Below, in pieces: positions 11,379 to 22,441 of a stretch of 64,000 bases of DNA (within the stretch, counting starts at the first letter, position 1; the number at the start of each line of letters is the position of its first letter). The translations under genes and the position numbers were made by a program. The notes beneath the pieces are model-generated. The model did not search any database. It had not been told where the DNA came from and was given only the letters and a program-made list of their open reading frames with translations. The DNA comes from Begonia masoniana (Eukaryota > Streptophyta > Magnoliopsida > Cucurbitales > Begoniaceae), in assembly GCA_022432975.1 (NCBI GenBank), contig CM039511.1, positions 23,338,557 to 23,402,556 on the forward strand, written 5' to 3'.

Positions 11379-12687
11379 TTACTCTAAGGTTAATGGCATA
11401 TTGGAAATCATAGTTGGGGTTGAGGTTGTGACTCTACTCAAGGCATCTGCCACAACATTTGCCTTACCAGGGTGGTACTTAATCTCAAAATCATAATCTT
11501 TTACAAACTCTAACCATCTACGCTGCCTCATATTCAGTTCTTTTTGCGTGAAAATATACTTCAAACTTTTATGATCTGAAAATACCTCACAAGTTTGTCT
11601 ATATAGGTAATGCCTCCAAATTTTAAGTGCAAATACAACGGCAGCTAATTCCAAGTCGTGTGTGGGGTAGTTCTTCTCATGAGTTTTTAACTGTCTAGAA
11701 GCATAGGCTATAACCTTATCATCTTGCATCAACACACAGCCAAGACCGACCCTAGAAGCATCACAATAAATACTAAATTTACCACCTTCAATAGGGAGGG
11801 TCAAAATTGGAGCATTGGTCAGCTCCTGCTTCAAGGTTTGGAAACTATGCTCACATTCGTCAGTCCATGTATATTTCATGTTTTTCCTTGTTAACCTAGT
11901 AAGGGGTGTGGCAATCTTTGAAAATCCTTCAATGAACTTTCTGTAATACCCTGCTAGTCCAAGAAAACTTCTAATATCTGTAGCACTCTTCGGTTGGGGC
12001 CATTCCTTAACTGCTTGAACCTTGGCTGGGTCAACAGATATTCCATCACCAGAGATCACATGACCAAGAAAGTGAACTCTGTCCAACCAAAATTCACACT
12101 TTGAAAACTTAGCATAAAGCTGGTGTCTTCTCAGTACATCCAACACTAAACTCAAATGTTTTGCATGCTCTTCCTTAGTTCTAGAATAGATTAGTATGTC
12201 ATCAATGAATACAATGACAAACTTGTCTAAATACTCGTGAAACACCCTATTCATAAGATCCATGAAGGCTGCTGGCGCATTAGTCAAACCAAAAGACATA
12301 ACCAAAAACTCATAATGTCCATACCTTGTGCGAAAGGCAAGTCTTTGGGATGTCCTCAGATTTAACCTTCAACTGATAGTAACCGGACCTAAGGTCAATC
12401 TTAGAGAAAACTCTCGCACCCTTAAGTTGGTCAAATAAGTCATCAATCCTCGGCAGTGGATACTTGTTCTTGACAGTTAGCTTATTCAACTCTCTATAGT
12501 CTATGCACATACGCATTGATCCGTCTTTCTTTTTAACAAAAAGGACAGGTGCACCCCATGGTGAAAAACTAGGGCGTATGAACCCTTTTTCTAACAAATC
12601 CTCCAACTGTTTCTTTAACTCTTTAAGTTCTGATGGTGCTAGTCTATACGGGTTTTTTAGACACAGGCTCGGCTCCGGGGTAGACAT
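11379..12687 (-). pseudogene. E2 reverse transcriptase and RNase H
   Basis: Two frames join at a frameshift near 12305. The upstream one (12310-12687) has [37 protein letters not shown] and [14 protein letters not shown]. The downstream one (308 codons) has [20 protein letters not shown], the catalytic box FIDDILIYS at residues 33-41, [16 protein letters not shown], and an RNase H domain with Asp182 (YCDAS), Glu219, Asp244 (SDHKS) and Asp287 (VADALSR), all four expected acidic residues. It ends at a stop at 11379. It would convert element RNA to DNA and remove the RNA strand. Confidence 0.92.
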
Positions 12688-14147
12688 CTACAACAAATTC
12701 GATTTCTCTATCTGGTGGTAAACCAGGAAGGTCGTCTAAAAATACATCAGGAAAGTCTTGGACAACTAAAACATTTTGAGGGTTTGCCTTTCCTACAAGT
12801 TGTGTGTCTACAACGCTAGCTAGGAAGCACAAATACTCTCCACATAGGGAAGGTCTAGTGTTAATCGAAGTCATCACAGTCATTTCCTTGCTCTTCTTTG
12901 AAGCTTGGAAGGTATGTTTCGGGTTACCAGGGGGTTGGAAACTAACTATTCCAGTCCTACAATCGATCGTGGCATAATGCTTAAACAGCCAATCCATTCC
13001 TAAGATTACATCAAATCCCAATATATCCATAATAATGAGGTCAGCAGGCAAATTCATGTTCCCCGCTAATACCTCACTATCAGGCATCACTCGATTGGAG
13101 TGCATGCACTCACCAGAAGGTAATGTAACATTAAACACATGCACAGAAGGGGTAAACTGTACATCTAACTTATCAGCAAACGTAGATGCTATAAATGAAT
13201 GCGTTGCACCGGAATCTATCAAAGTAAAAGCAGGCACAGAGTTGACCAATATAGTACCTGACACTACAGCAGGCTGTTCTTCACCTGCCTCCGTCATGGA
13301 GAATATTCTTGGTTTAATCATAGCTGGACCACTCTTAGGAACTGGACAGTCTCTGCTAATATGGCCGACTTTGTTACAATTGTAGCATCTGGTGATCCTA
13401 GGCTTCGGGCATTCTTTGTACGTGTGGCCAACCTCCTCACAGTTGAAGCACTTCCCAAATCCCATCCTGCACTCCCCGGGGTGGTTCTTCAAGCACTTAG
13501 GACACGGGGGAAATTTCCTGACATTCTGTACCTTCCCTCCAGCTCCTTGGCTACTCTGGCCTTCACTTGGCCTCTTCGTTCCTCTCTGATGGTGTTGCTG
13601 GACAAACCTTGGTGGGACCTCCTTTGCTCCAGCACACTTCCTTTCAGCCTCTTCCACTTCCAGAGCAGTGGACACAACTTCGCTGAACGTTAAACCTTTA
13701 ATGCCACAGAATTTGACTCCTCGATAGATCTCCGGCTTCAGTCCATGCACAAATTTGAACACCTTATCCTCGTCCTTATGAGCAAAGTGTCCAGCAAACC
13801 TGGACAAGGACTCAAATTGCCTACCGTACTCTGCCACCGACCCTGTCTGCTTCAAATTCAGAAATTCCAACTTCTTTGCGGTCTGGACCGTGCTGTTAAA
13901 TATTTCTCGTAGAAGATGTCCTTAAACTGTGGCCAAGTCATAGTCAGAATGTCGGTGGTGGTTTCAACTGTTCCCACCAGAGTTGAGCTTCGCCAGCCAA
14001 ATGGAATGTAGCCAACGTGACCTTGTCTTCTTCTCCTATGCTGGCGCACCTAAACATACTTTCAATCTTTCTAAGCCATCCTTCAGCAATAATTGGATAG
14101 GATGACTGTCCATCAAACGTGGGTGGTCTTATTTCTCCTTTTTTCAC
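12644..14147 (-). pseudogene. E2 gag and protease
   Basis: The N-terminal frame (13944-14147) starts within EIRPPTFDGQSS and has WLRKIESMF and AQLWWEQLK. A frameshift near 13950 leads to TWPQFKDIFYEKYL, and another near 13865 to a 408-codon frame with FLNLKQTGSVAEYGRQFESLSRFAGH, a basic linker, an extra Cys/His group (CPKCLKNHPGECRMGFGKC), two CCHC knuckles (CFNCEEVGHTYKEC, CYNCNKVGHISRDC) and the protease (TLIDSGATHSFIA, then VILGMDWLFKHYATIDCRTG). The active DSG is intact. The frame runs to [24 protein letters not shown] and breaks at the RT start. Confidence 0.9.
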
Positions 14148-14264
14148 TCTCTTATAAAAAGGGCACGTCTTTCGTCATCCACCGTCATCACCATTTTTTA
14201 ATTTCTATTTCAAACCTTGTAACGAATGGTGAATTTTTTTCCTCCTCTCATAGATCTAATCCTG

Positions 14265-14400
14265 CATAGCCGAGATAGCGACTCAAACCTTCGCACATAT
14301 TCAGCCACACCGTCCCTGTTTTGGCGTCAATGTGGGGTACCTCCACTCTTACTTCCGAAGAGTTCGACTACATACTTGTTTGTAGAATACCGTTTTGAAT
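14265..14400 (-). pseudogene. gag fragment of another gypsy element
   Basis: Minus-strand translation gives VFYKQVCSRTLR and EYVRRFESLSR, matching the capsid part of E10 gag (VFYNKYFNRTLR, EYVRRFESLSQYAG) rather than E2. It is flanked by non-homologous DNA (14148-14264 holds nothing recognisable) and is probably a scrap left by nested insertion or deletion. Confidence 0.65.
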
Positions 14401-14421
14401 CTTTCCACCTCTAAGCTCCAC

Positions 14422-14817
14422 TGTCAGACCTTACCGTACCCTAGTAGGTTAGTTTTTTTTTTTAACTTTTTAACTCTAACTGTCCTTAAGACTAATCCCA
14501 ATTGAAACGAAGCGAATGGAAATCGGAAATTCTTTTATTAATCGTTTAAAAAGCAAATACTAAAACAATTCAACTTAAAACAAATAAATCTGAAACTCAT
14601 TAACTATTAATATAAAACAAATAAAAGACATCATGCCAACGGCGATTGCAACAGGCGATATCGCCTGTGCAAAATTGCCTGTGCGATCAGTCACCACCCG
14701 CCTCTGATTTCTCCATTGAGCGGCGACTTCCCCTCCCTTATTGTCTTTTCTTCTTATTCTTCTTCTACGCCCTGCACCCCACCTTTAAACACACACCATC
14801 CACAACATCTTACCTCT
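14422..14817 (-). repeat. LTR fragment ending at the scaffold gap
   Basis: It begins on the plus strand with TGTCAGACCTTACCG, like the E5 LTR edge TGTCAGGACCCCG. It contains the perfect 16-bp palindrome CAGGCGATATCGCCTG (14652-14667) in a GCGATT-rich module and a pyrimidine-rich stretch that is the complement of the purine-rich region near 18595-18625 in E4. These place it as the 3' end of a minus-strand LTR cut by the gap. Confidence 0.5.
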
Positions 14818-14917
14818 NNNNNNNNNNNNNNNNNNNNNNNNNNNNNNNNNNNNNNNNNNNNNNNNNNNNNNNNNNNNNNNNNNNNNNNNNNNNNNNNNNN
14901 NNNNNNNNNNNNNNNNN
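14818..14917. other. Assembly gap (100 N)
   Basis: Exactly 100 N, the conventional placeholder for a gap of unknown size. LTR sequence lies on the left and integrase sequence of opposite orientation on the right, as expected where near-identical repeats defeat assembly. Confidence 0.99.
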
Positions 14918-15480
14918 ACCCACAGACGACGGACAGGGCTGAGCAAAGAACCAATTTAAGATACTCGAAGATATGCTGAGAGCCTGCGTGCTAGAGTTTC
15001 AGTCGTCGTGGGCGTTATTTACCTTTGATTGAATTCTACTACAACAGTTATCAGTCAAACGATTGGTGACGAAGTGTTTTTAAAGGTTTCGCCATGCAAG
15101 GGTGGGTTTGATTTGGTAAAGAGGGAAGTTAAATCCACGGTTTGTTGGCCGTTTCGGATACGAAAGAATTGGAGCTAAAGCCTATAGGCTTTAACTACCA
15201 TTGTCTATGGAGGGGCGTACTGATGTGTTCACCGTGTCGATGTTGAGGAGTGCATAAGGGGACACTACGCCGTGGTGGAACCAGTTAATCTTGAAATACG
15301 GCAAACTTTGCCGTCATGAGAGAAAGACGGTACAGATTTGGACCGTCCAGTTAAAGTCCTGCGTAATAAGTCAATCCCTCTTGTTAAAGTATTATGGAGA
15401 AATCAAAAACGTAGAGGAAGCAACATGGAAGCGACAAACCGGACATGATGAAAGATATCAGATTGTTCAGTACGAATTTT
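14918..15480 (+). pseudogene. E4 integrase C-terminus and chromodomain remnant
   Basis: Plus-strand text shows [28 protein letters not shown], and then a chromodomain-like tail (KVLRNKSIPLVKVLWRN..NVEEATWKRQ in several frames), as in E2 and E10. Many stops and indels, including a deletion between the NNSYQS-type segment and the DEVFLKV segment, make it non-functional. The last codons run into the polypurine tract at about 15494-15512. Confidence 0.8.
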
Positions 15481-16348
15481 GAGGATAAAATTTTAAATAA
15501 GGAGGGTAGGATTAGGATGTACACACCCGAGAAATTCGTTTTAGGAATTTCGAACCTTAATTTTCAAATGTTGATTATGTTAATCAATTAGGAGTTTTAT
15601 TCGTTAGAAATAATAAAATAAGTCCAATGGCGAACGAGAAGTTTCGTTAGAGCCCTAGAATAAATAGGAATATTTTGGTGAAGTAAAATAATCTGGAGAA
15701 ATAAACGAAGGAGAAAAACGATTGATGCTAAGGAAATTATAAGAAGGGGCTAGGTAATTGTGGAAGTCAAAATGTTGATAAAAATACAAAACCTCTCTCT
15801 CTTGCCGCAACTTCTTCCTCTACGCACGAAACCTCTCCCTTTTCTCTCTATTTTGGCGATTTCCTATCCTCCATCGCCATTCTCAACGCGACGAATTCCT
15901 TCCATTTCGAACGAGTTTCTCTCTATTCTTCAACAAATCAACCATCCAAGTAAGTCATACTTTGGTCTGTTGTAGTGTTGGGTTTTGTTTGAGTTCGTTC
16001 GGGTTTGAGAAATTAGGGGTTTTGTTAAGAAAGTCATTAGGGTTTGTTTTATTTGTTTCTTGCCGATATTATATTATGATGTTTGAATTGTGGAAGGTTG
16101 ATAGTGATGTTAATGTGAGATCTAGGTTGTTGGAAAGGTGGTTGAAGACATTATGGAGTTTTGGAAGCTTCGTGACCACCCAAGGTTTGGATGAAATGCC
16201 TAAAAGAAAAGGATTGAGGTGTAGAAGGATTTGTCCTAGCTAGAGAAGTCGATTATTTAGATTCGATGCTTACCAACGATATATGATGTGAGGTTAAATG
16301 TCTAGGTAACCAAGTTCAAAGGACGGGTCGCATATTTTTAGGACGCCG

Positions 16349-18075
16349 GTAAGGAGCGTTAGGCTTTCGGCACTAAAGGCCCTCGTCGTTACATGTTGAC
16401 AAATGTTGTTTTGTTATGAAGACGTGGCATACGGGGTAGCTAAGGAACGACGGGGTAGTAAGTACGTGCCTTACGATTTTTAGGTAGGTCAGTACGATAA
16501 GTTTTCCTTACGTGTAGGTTAGTGGATCATGTGATAGGTTTATTACGTGTATGTCCTCATGCATCATGTTTAGTAAAATGCATATGAACGGTTTATGAAC
16601 ATGATTTTATGAAAAGATTAAAATGAAGAAGAGGAATGTTTCTCACGGGAGTATATGAATGTTTCTCACGGGAGTATATGAATGTTTCTCACGGGAGTAT
16701 ATGAATGTTTCTCACGGGAGTATATGAATGTTTCTCACGGGAGTATATGAATGTTTCTCACGGGAGTATATGAATGTTTCTCACGGGAGTATATGAATGT
16801 TTCTCACGGGAGTATATGAATGTTTCTCACGGGAGTATATGAATGTTTCTCACGGGAGTATATGAATGTTTCTCACGGGAGTATATGAATGTTTCTCACG
16901 GGAGTATATGAATGTTTCTCACGGGAGTATATGAATGTTTCTCACGGGAGTATATGAATGTTTCTCACGGGAGTATATGAATGTTTCTCACGGGAGTATA
17001 TGAATGTTTCTCACGGGAGTATATGAATGTTTCTCACGGGAGTATATGAATGTTTCTCACGGGAGTATATGAATGTTTCTCACGGGAGTATATGAATGTT
17101 TCTCACGGGAGTATATGAATGTTTCTCACGGGAGTATATGAATGTTTCTCACGGGAGTATATGAATGTTTCTCACGGGAGTATATGAATGTTTCTCACGG
17201 GAGTATATGAATGTTTCTCACGGGAGTATATGAATGTTTCTCACGGGAGTATATGAATGTTTCTCACGGGAGTATATGAATGTTTCTCACGGGAGTATAT
17301 GAATGTTTCTCACGGGAGTATATGAATGTTTCTCACGGGAGTATATGAATGTTTCTCACGGGAGTATATGAATGTTTCTCACGGGAGTATATGAATGTTT
17401 CTCACGGGAGTATATGAATGTTTCTCACGGGAGTATATGAATGTTTCTCACGGGAGTATATGAATGTTTCTCACGGGAGTATATGAATGTTTCTCACGGG
17501 AGTATATGAATGTTTCTCACGGGAGTATATGAATGTTTCTCACGGGAGTATATGAATGTTTCTCACGGGAGTATATGAATGTTTCTCACGGGAGTATATG
17601 AATGTTTCTCACGGGAGTATATGAATGTTTCTCACGGGAGTATATGAATGTTTCTCACGGGAGTATATGAATGTTTCTCACGGGAGTATATGAATGTTTC
17701 TCACGGGAGTATATGAATGTTTCTCACGGGAGTATATGAATGTTTCTCACGGGAGTATATGAATGTTTCTCACGGGAGTATATGAATGTTTCTCACGGGA
17801 GTATACGAATGTTTCTCACGGGAGTATATGAATGTTTCTCACGGGAGTATATGAATGTTTCTCACGGGAGTATATGAATGTTTCTCACGGGAGTATATGA
17901 ATGTTTCTCACGGGAGTAAATGAATATTTCTCACGGGACCAAATGAATGTTTTTCACTGGATAAGAAAAAGGTTTTAAACGAAACGGTTTTACAAATGTC
18001 ATGCATATATGTGATGTTATGTCTAGTACGCTCCTTACTAAGCATTAGGCTTAACGTAGTTATTGTATGATGTAG
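16349..18075 (+). other. Putative LTR intron, E4 (contains the 23-bp array)
   Basis: The donor CG|GTAAGG is at 16349, followed by CGGCACTAAAGGCCC. CTTACTAAGCATTAGGCTTA at about 18033 is a branch-point-like box forming the hairpin TAAGC-ATTAG-GCTTA, and the acceptor TGATGTAG|GTGACG ends at 18075. The length of 1727 bases is due to the minisatellite inside. Splicing is inferred. Confidence 0.5.
16634..17944. repeat. 57 units of a 23-bp minisatellite (E4 LTR)
   Basis: The unit is GAATGTTTCTCACGGGAG plus TATAT. From 16634 there are 57 contiguous 23-bp units, the last two diverged (AGTAAAT, GACCAAAT), followed by a decayed partial unit to about 17965. One unit near 17800 has TATAC. TCTCACGGG is the complement of the CCCGTGAGA motifs that occur three times at 35835-35890 in the E10 LTR, so the array seems to be an amplified version of a short motif present at the homologous LTR position. 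Confidence 0.95.
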
Positions 18076-18629
18076 GTGACGAGAACGAAGGTGAGGAACC
18101 ACCTTACGATGATCAAGTGTAGCGGTCGATGGGCGGAGCTCGTGGCGGCGGCTTGTGTTTTGGCTAGGCAGGGCTACTCACGGTTAGAGGTTTTTGAGGG
18201 TCTTTAGTGACGTTTTTGAGTTAATGGTAAATTGTACAGATTTTGTAAATGTTTAGATACGTTACTAGGATGTTTGGAGACTGTATGGATAACGTAAAAG
18301 GTTTCGTAAAATGTTTGTGGTGTTTCTGATGTTTTAAACAGGTAGGAATGTTAAACTTTAATCGGAACCACGCGGTTCTTTTTTATGAAAATCAGTTATA
18401 TTTTTAAGGTGATTTGTGTTGTGTTAGGGGTTTGGATAAAGGTTAAGTTTGAAGTATGTTTTATGAATGTATGTAACGAAAGGTGTGAAGAAAGTGTGAG
18501 AAAGGAGGAAGGATTGATAAGTGTTATGTTTTTAGAGTGTTATAGTGTTGTTAGTTTTGTGTTAAAAATCGTGAAGTGCAGGGGTGAAGTGAAGAGAACG
18601 AAGGAAGAAGAAAAGGGGAGGATGAACCG

Positions 18630-18810
18630 CACTCTCTGGAGGAGTTCCAGAGAGTGTGGCGATTGCTCGCCTCTGGGAGGCGAGCAATCGCCTCCTCCTC
18701 TGCGTGGCAGGCGACTGCTGGGCGTGGCAAATCGCCAGGAGGCGATTGCTCACTAGGAGCAATCGCCTGCCAGTGATTGCTCACCAGATTTCTGGCGATT
18801 ACTCGCCACC
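18630..18810. repeat. Palindrome-rich module near the E4 LTR 3' end
   Basis: CTCTCTGGAGGAGTTCCAGAGAG forms a hairpin at 18632-18655 (arms CTCTCTGGA / TCCAGAGAG). It is followed by GGCGATTGCTCGCC and its near-complement GGCGAGCAATCGCC, then further GGCGATTGCTC / GAGCAATCGCC pairs. Similar modules stand at the same LTR position in E10 and E15. Confidence 0.75.
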
Positions 18811-18867
18811 TGATCTGGCCCTTTAAAAAAAAAAAATAAGTGATATCACGGGTAAGGTTCGTGACAT

Positions 18868-19132
18868 CCTCCATCTTCCGGACCCATTCCTCAGCATAAA
18901 CAGGATCCGAAACATGACCATTAAACGTCGGAGGTCGAAGTCGATGAAAACGCTCGTCACCATGATCTCGAGCTGCATTAGTGCTAGAATTGCCTTGTTC
19001 CTCCCTAGTGGCTACAAGTTGCTCGATCTGTCGGGATTGGCGAATGACCAACTCTGTTAGTTGGGCAATAGTATTTCTATCCACATTATCATCTCTCTGT
19101 TGGCCTCTTACCATCTTGGGATTCCTAAACAA
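18868..19132 (-). pseudogene. E5 gag N-terminus
   Basis: Minus-strand text reads MVRGQQRDDNVDRNTIAQL, then ERFHRLRPPTFNGHVSDPVYAEEWVRKMED, the start of a Tekay-type gag. I favour the Met at 19114, since E12 gag starts the same way (MVQGRN), over the upstream Met at 19132. The gene is cut after about 85 residues by the E4 LTR. Bases 19133-19260 are its untranslated leader. Confidence 0.8.
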
Positions 19133-19260
19133 TTAGTCATAAACATAACTTAACTTAAGGACATTGCTGAAATCATAAACAGTTACAGTTGTTGGAGTGT
19201 GCACATGTGACGGTCTGTGTTGGAAGGCAGTCTAAAGAATCGATTTTAGAACCCAGTTTT

Positions 19261-19276
19261 GCTTTGATGCCATAGT
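19261..19276 (-). other. Primer-binding site of E5, decayed
   Basis: The minus strand reads ACTATGGCATCAAAGC. TGGCATCAAAGC has two mismatches to the initiator tRNA-Met complement and lies between LTR and gag as expected. Confidence 0.6.
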
Positions 19277-20904
19277 TGTCAGGACCCCGTTAAGGGCCGA
19301 GACTAATTCATATTTTCGTGGAACTTTTATTCTAAATATGCTCTCTGCACACATTTTATTTTTTTTTACAGAAAGAACTTTCAACACTCGACTCTTCCAT
19401 AAAACTGTCGGCATAACTGGTCTCAGAGCAGAGCGACTAAACTCAGACATTGATCTCGTAACACGATCGGGCAGAAGGGAGGTGCCCTGCGACCTCACGA
19501 CTTCATCGTTCCCGGGCTGCATGGTCATGCAGGCGTTTATCAATAGGGGACACATCGCCCGATGGTCACGTGCCCTTCGCCTGACTTGTTAAACATCGCC
19601 CGGTAGAAGACACCTACCGATGCGCATGGGCAAAGCACGTGGTTCTTAGACATTGCCCAAAACACAAGACGAAAAACCTTATACTTGCTTCCACCGATAG
19701 CTAAACGACAAAACTTATATACACTCATCCGATAAAATAAACAACATCATCCGATTGACATGCGTATCTCTACCCACATCATCCGATCACAAAACCACAA
19801 AGTTTAGACTACTCCTGCTGATGACGTCAGCCGGATGATTTACTCAACCAATCACAACAATACTACTCACATCATCCTATTACTCATCTTTACTCACATT
19901 ATCCGATCACAAAACAACAAAGTTTAGACTACTCATGCTGATGACGTCAGCCGGATGATTTACTCAACCAATCACAACAATACTACTCACATCATCCGAT
20001 TACAAAACAACAAAGTTTAGACTACTCCTGCCGATGACGTCAGCCGGATGATTTACTCAACCGATCACAACAATACTACTCCTGCTCTAACTTAAACATA
20101 AACTCAGTTTGAGTATACATAGCGGAAGACTTCATTAAAACAGACCATCACATATATGTAAATCCTCAAAATCATTCTTGAGCTCAGAAGCTAAAATAGG
20201 TAATATCTGAAAATATAACGTTCTTAAGAGAAACCCCTTCCTGCTTAGAAATTGTATCAGTCATATTCTAGTATCTAATGACATGAGAAAACTCATCCTA
20301 TTTTAACCTCAGTTTTCATAATCCTTACTGACATCATATGAGCAGTAACCATGGGTCATAATCCTCTCTTCCAGCCACGCACTGTCACCCTAAGCACATC
20401 CAGCAACTAGGCTTAGACTTCCTCATTGAATTTGGAATCCTCACCTGTTTATTCTTCACCTACATCATAAGGTTTAAACTATAAGCCTAATGCTTAGTAA
20501 GGAATGCAATGCTAACACATATGCATGAATGCACAGTTTAAAGAAACACATGCTCATGAATCTTTTCTCGTTCTTGTTCATATTCAACGTTTATATTCAT
20601 CATTCATATTCATAATTTACATTATATGGATTAAGAGAGGATTTATGCCGGTAAAGGGGGTTCGACAGTGAAAGTGTATATAGTCCCTTGCGGGTCGTAT
20701 TCTTAGTCCCTCTTTTAGACAGTGACATACGCCAAACTGCCCCAACCCCCTCATAATCCATGTTGCATAGGTTTCATATTCATATTTTATTCATGAGAGA
20801 AAACATGCAATTAAAACGTTTTCATATGCTTGAGAAACATTCGTGATGCATGAGTAGGGATACCCTTGGTTCATCATCCTACGAACAGGTCATACATCTA
20901 ACAA
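19277..20904 (-). repeat. 5' LTR of E5, 3' part only
   Basis: The left edge is TGTCAGGACCCCG next to the primer site. It contains CCGAT motifs, three about 91-bp repeats, and the hairpin box with acceptor (CACCTACATCATAAGG near 20458; TAAGCCTAATGCTTAGTAAGG at 20482). It is interrupted at 20904 by the start of plus-strand LTR E6, so the promoter half is missing or displaced. Confidence 0.75.
19787..20082. repeat. Three ~91-bp repeats with TGACGTCA core (E5 LTR)
   Basis: Each copy has AACAAAGTTTAGACTACTC (or one-base variants), CTGCTGATGACGTCAGC or CTGCCGATGACGTCAGC, GGATGATTTACTCAACC and ATCACAACAATACTACT. Copies start near 19787, 19908 and 19999, and the first interval has about 30 extra bases. 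The 17-base core of the third copy is identical to that of the E2 27-bp array. Confidence 0.85.
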
Positions 20905-22441
20905 TGTAACACCCGACATTTTCAGCCAGGTGATTTTCTTAACGGAATCAACGGTCACCTCTTTACTCGACCTTTTATTTAGTTAATTTTAATGCCAAAG
21001 CTTATTGGATTCTATTTGTGTGATGACAGTGTGGTAATTAAAGAGGAACTTAGTTGATATAAATTTGAAATGGAAACCTTAAACCTCACTGTAGCGACAT
21101 TCTCCCTTCAGCGATTTTTCTCTCCCGAGCTCTCGCTCTCTGCCTGCCAGTCATCCTTCCTCCGACGACCGGTTCCTTTGCCTTTGCTCAGCTACTCTAC
21201 GCTCAAGGTATGGGTTAGATAATGTAGTTGTCAGTTATTTGTTAGGCTTTGTTTCCAACTTGGTGTTGGAGTTTGGTTCTCCAATGGCCGAGTAACATTA
21301 GTACCATTTATATTCTGGATTTAGCAATGTCATTCCGAATTGATTCTAGACATTTATCACACCGACTCAGATTAATCGTTAGTTGAACCTAGCTGCTTCG
21401 GTTTTAGGATTTCAGACTGCACACAGAGAACTAGACTAAGGGATTCGGGAATGACTTTAACTACAGATTCTAGGATAACATTTAGTTAGGACTGTTCTAG
21501 CTTTGATTTCAGAATATTTAGGATCTATATTGACTCTGAGATGTGAAATGATATCAGGTGAAGAGGTTTGAAGTGTAGTGCACGACTTTGCTAAGGAAGC
21601 CAGGTAAGTGAATGTATTAAGATTTCGGCCATTAGGGCCCTACATCTTAAGGGTACTAAATTAGTTTTATGTTTGATGTTTGTTTTAAGTTAGTAAGATG
21701 GTTTGTACTCGGATGATTTACGGATGTTTGAGAACCATATTATGTGATGTTCTGATAGAGTCCATGAAGTCAACTGTCCAGTATGATATTTCCATAGTCT
21801 AATGATTTAAGAACATTCATGTCATGCATCATGATTTACTTCTCAAGCATATAAAAATGATTTATGAGCGTGTATTTCCCATGAACAAGATATGAGAATA
21901 ATAAAAATGAAACTTATGCAACCGGATTAAGCGAGGGTTGGGGGCGGATTGACGCAAGCCACAGTCCAAAGAGGGACCATGAAAATGACCCGAAAGGGAA
22001 TATGATCAAAATCACTGTCAATCCTCTTTTTACGGCACAAATCCTCCCTTAATCCATATGATGAAAGTGATGAACAAGAATACGAATAAGGAACAAGAAA
22101 AGAGCATGAAAAGAATACGATTATGATTTTCTCTCAACTGTGCATTCACGAATACATGTGAGTTGCATTCCTTACTAAGCATTAGGCTTATAGTTTAAAT
22201 CTTATGATGTAGGTGACGAGATATCAGGTGAGGATTCCAAAGTTAATGAGGATGTCGAGTTTGGTTGCTGAAAGGTGTTCAGGGTGCAATCCTGTGGCTG
22301 GGTGGCGATTATGACCCGTGGTTATGTTCATTTTATGTCAGTAGGACTTATGAGAAAACTGATGCCTAAGTAGGATAGGATCATATTTTAATTTGGACCT
22401 GAAATTGTCTGATTCAACTTCTGAGTTTGAGGATGATTGTA
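20905..22441 (+). repeat. LTR E6, 3' end missing
   Basis: It starts TGTAACACCCGAC. It has a pyrimidine-rich leader near 21100-21200, donor CCAG|GTAAGT at 21604, CGGCCATTAGGGCCCTACAT, the hairpin box at 22170, and acceptor ATGTAG|GTGACG at 22212. It then matches E5 in reverse orientation up to CTTCTGAGTTTGAGGA, where it breaks near 22441. It sits in the E5 LTR in opposite orientation. Confidence 0.75.
21604..22212 (+). other. Putative LTR intron, E6
   Basis: AG|GTAAGTGAATG is the donor, CTTACTAAGCATTAGGCTTA lies about 40 bases before the end, and ATGATGTAG|GTGACG is the acceptor; length 609. The layout is the same as in the other LTRs. Splicing is inferred. Confidence 0.5.

Larger units (their letters stand above)
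6452..14147 (-). mobile_element. E2: Tekay/Del-like Ty3/gypsy chromovirus, 5' LTR missing
   Basis: On the minus strand the order is gag, protease, RT, RNase H, integrase, chromodomain-like tail, polypurine tract and a 3386-bp 3' LTR. This is the best preserved coding copy in the window, broken by a few frameshifts and one stop. The gag N-terminus is cut at 14147, and no matching 5' LTR or primer site is present to its right, where scraps of other elements and a scaffold gap lie. The five bases left of the LTR are taagc, with no partner visible. It is inferred to be a dead copy. Confidence 0.9.
15518..18867 (+). repeat. 3' LTR of E4 (3350 bp)
   Basis: It follows an AAATAAGGAGGGTAGGAT polypurine tract, starts TGTACACACCCGAG and ends GGTTCGTGACA at 18867, where minus-strand gag of E5 begins abruptly. 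E4 therefore inserted into E5 gag. It has a pyrimidine-rich leader (15790-15950), a putative intron (16349-18075) filled by a 23-bp array, and a palindrome-rich 3' part. The matching 5' LTR would lie beyond the gap. Confidence 0.85.

Noticed and set aside
13035..13693. Plus-strand frames of 65-116 codons opposite E2 gag
   Set aside because: They are shadows of the minus-strand gag-protease gene, whose motifs are unambiguous.
14646..14942. Frames crossing the N run
   Set aside because: Translation through N is meaningless; sequences on the two sides belong to different elements in opposite orientation.
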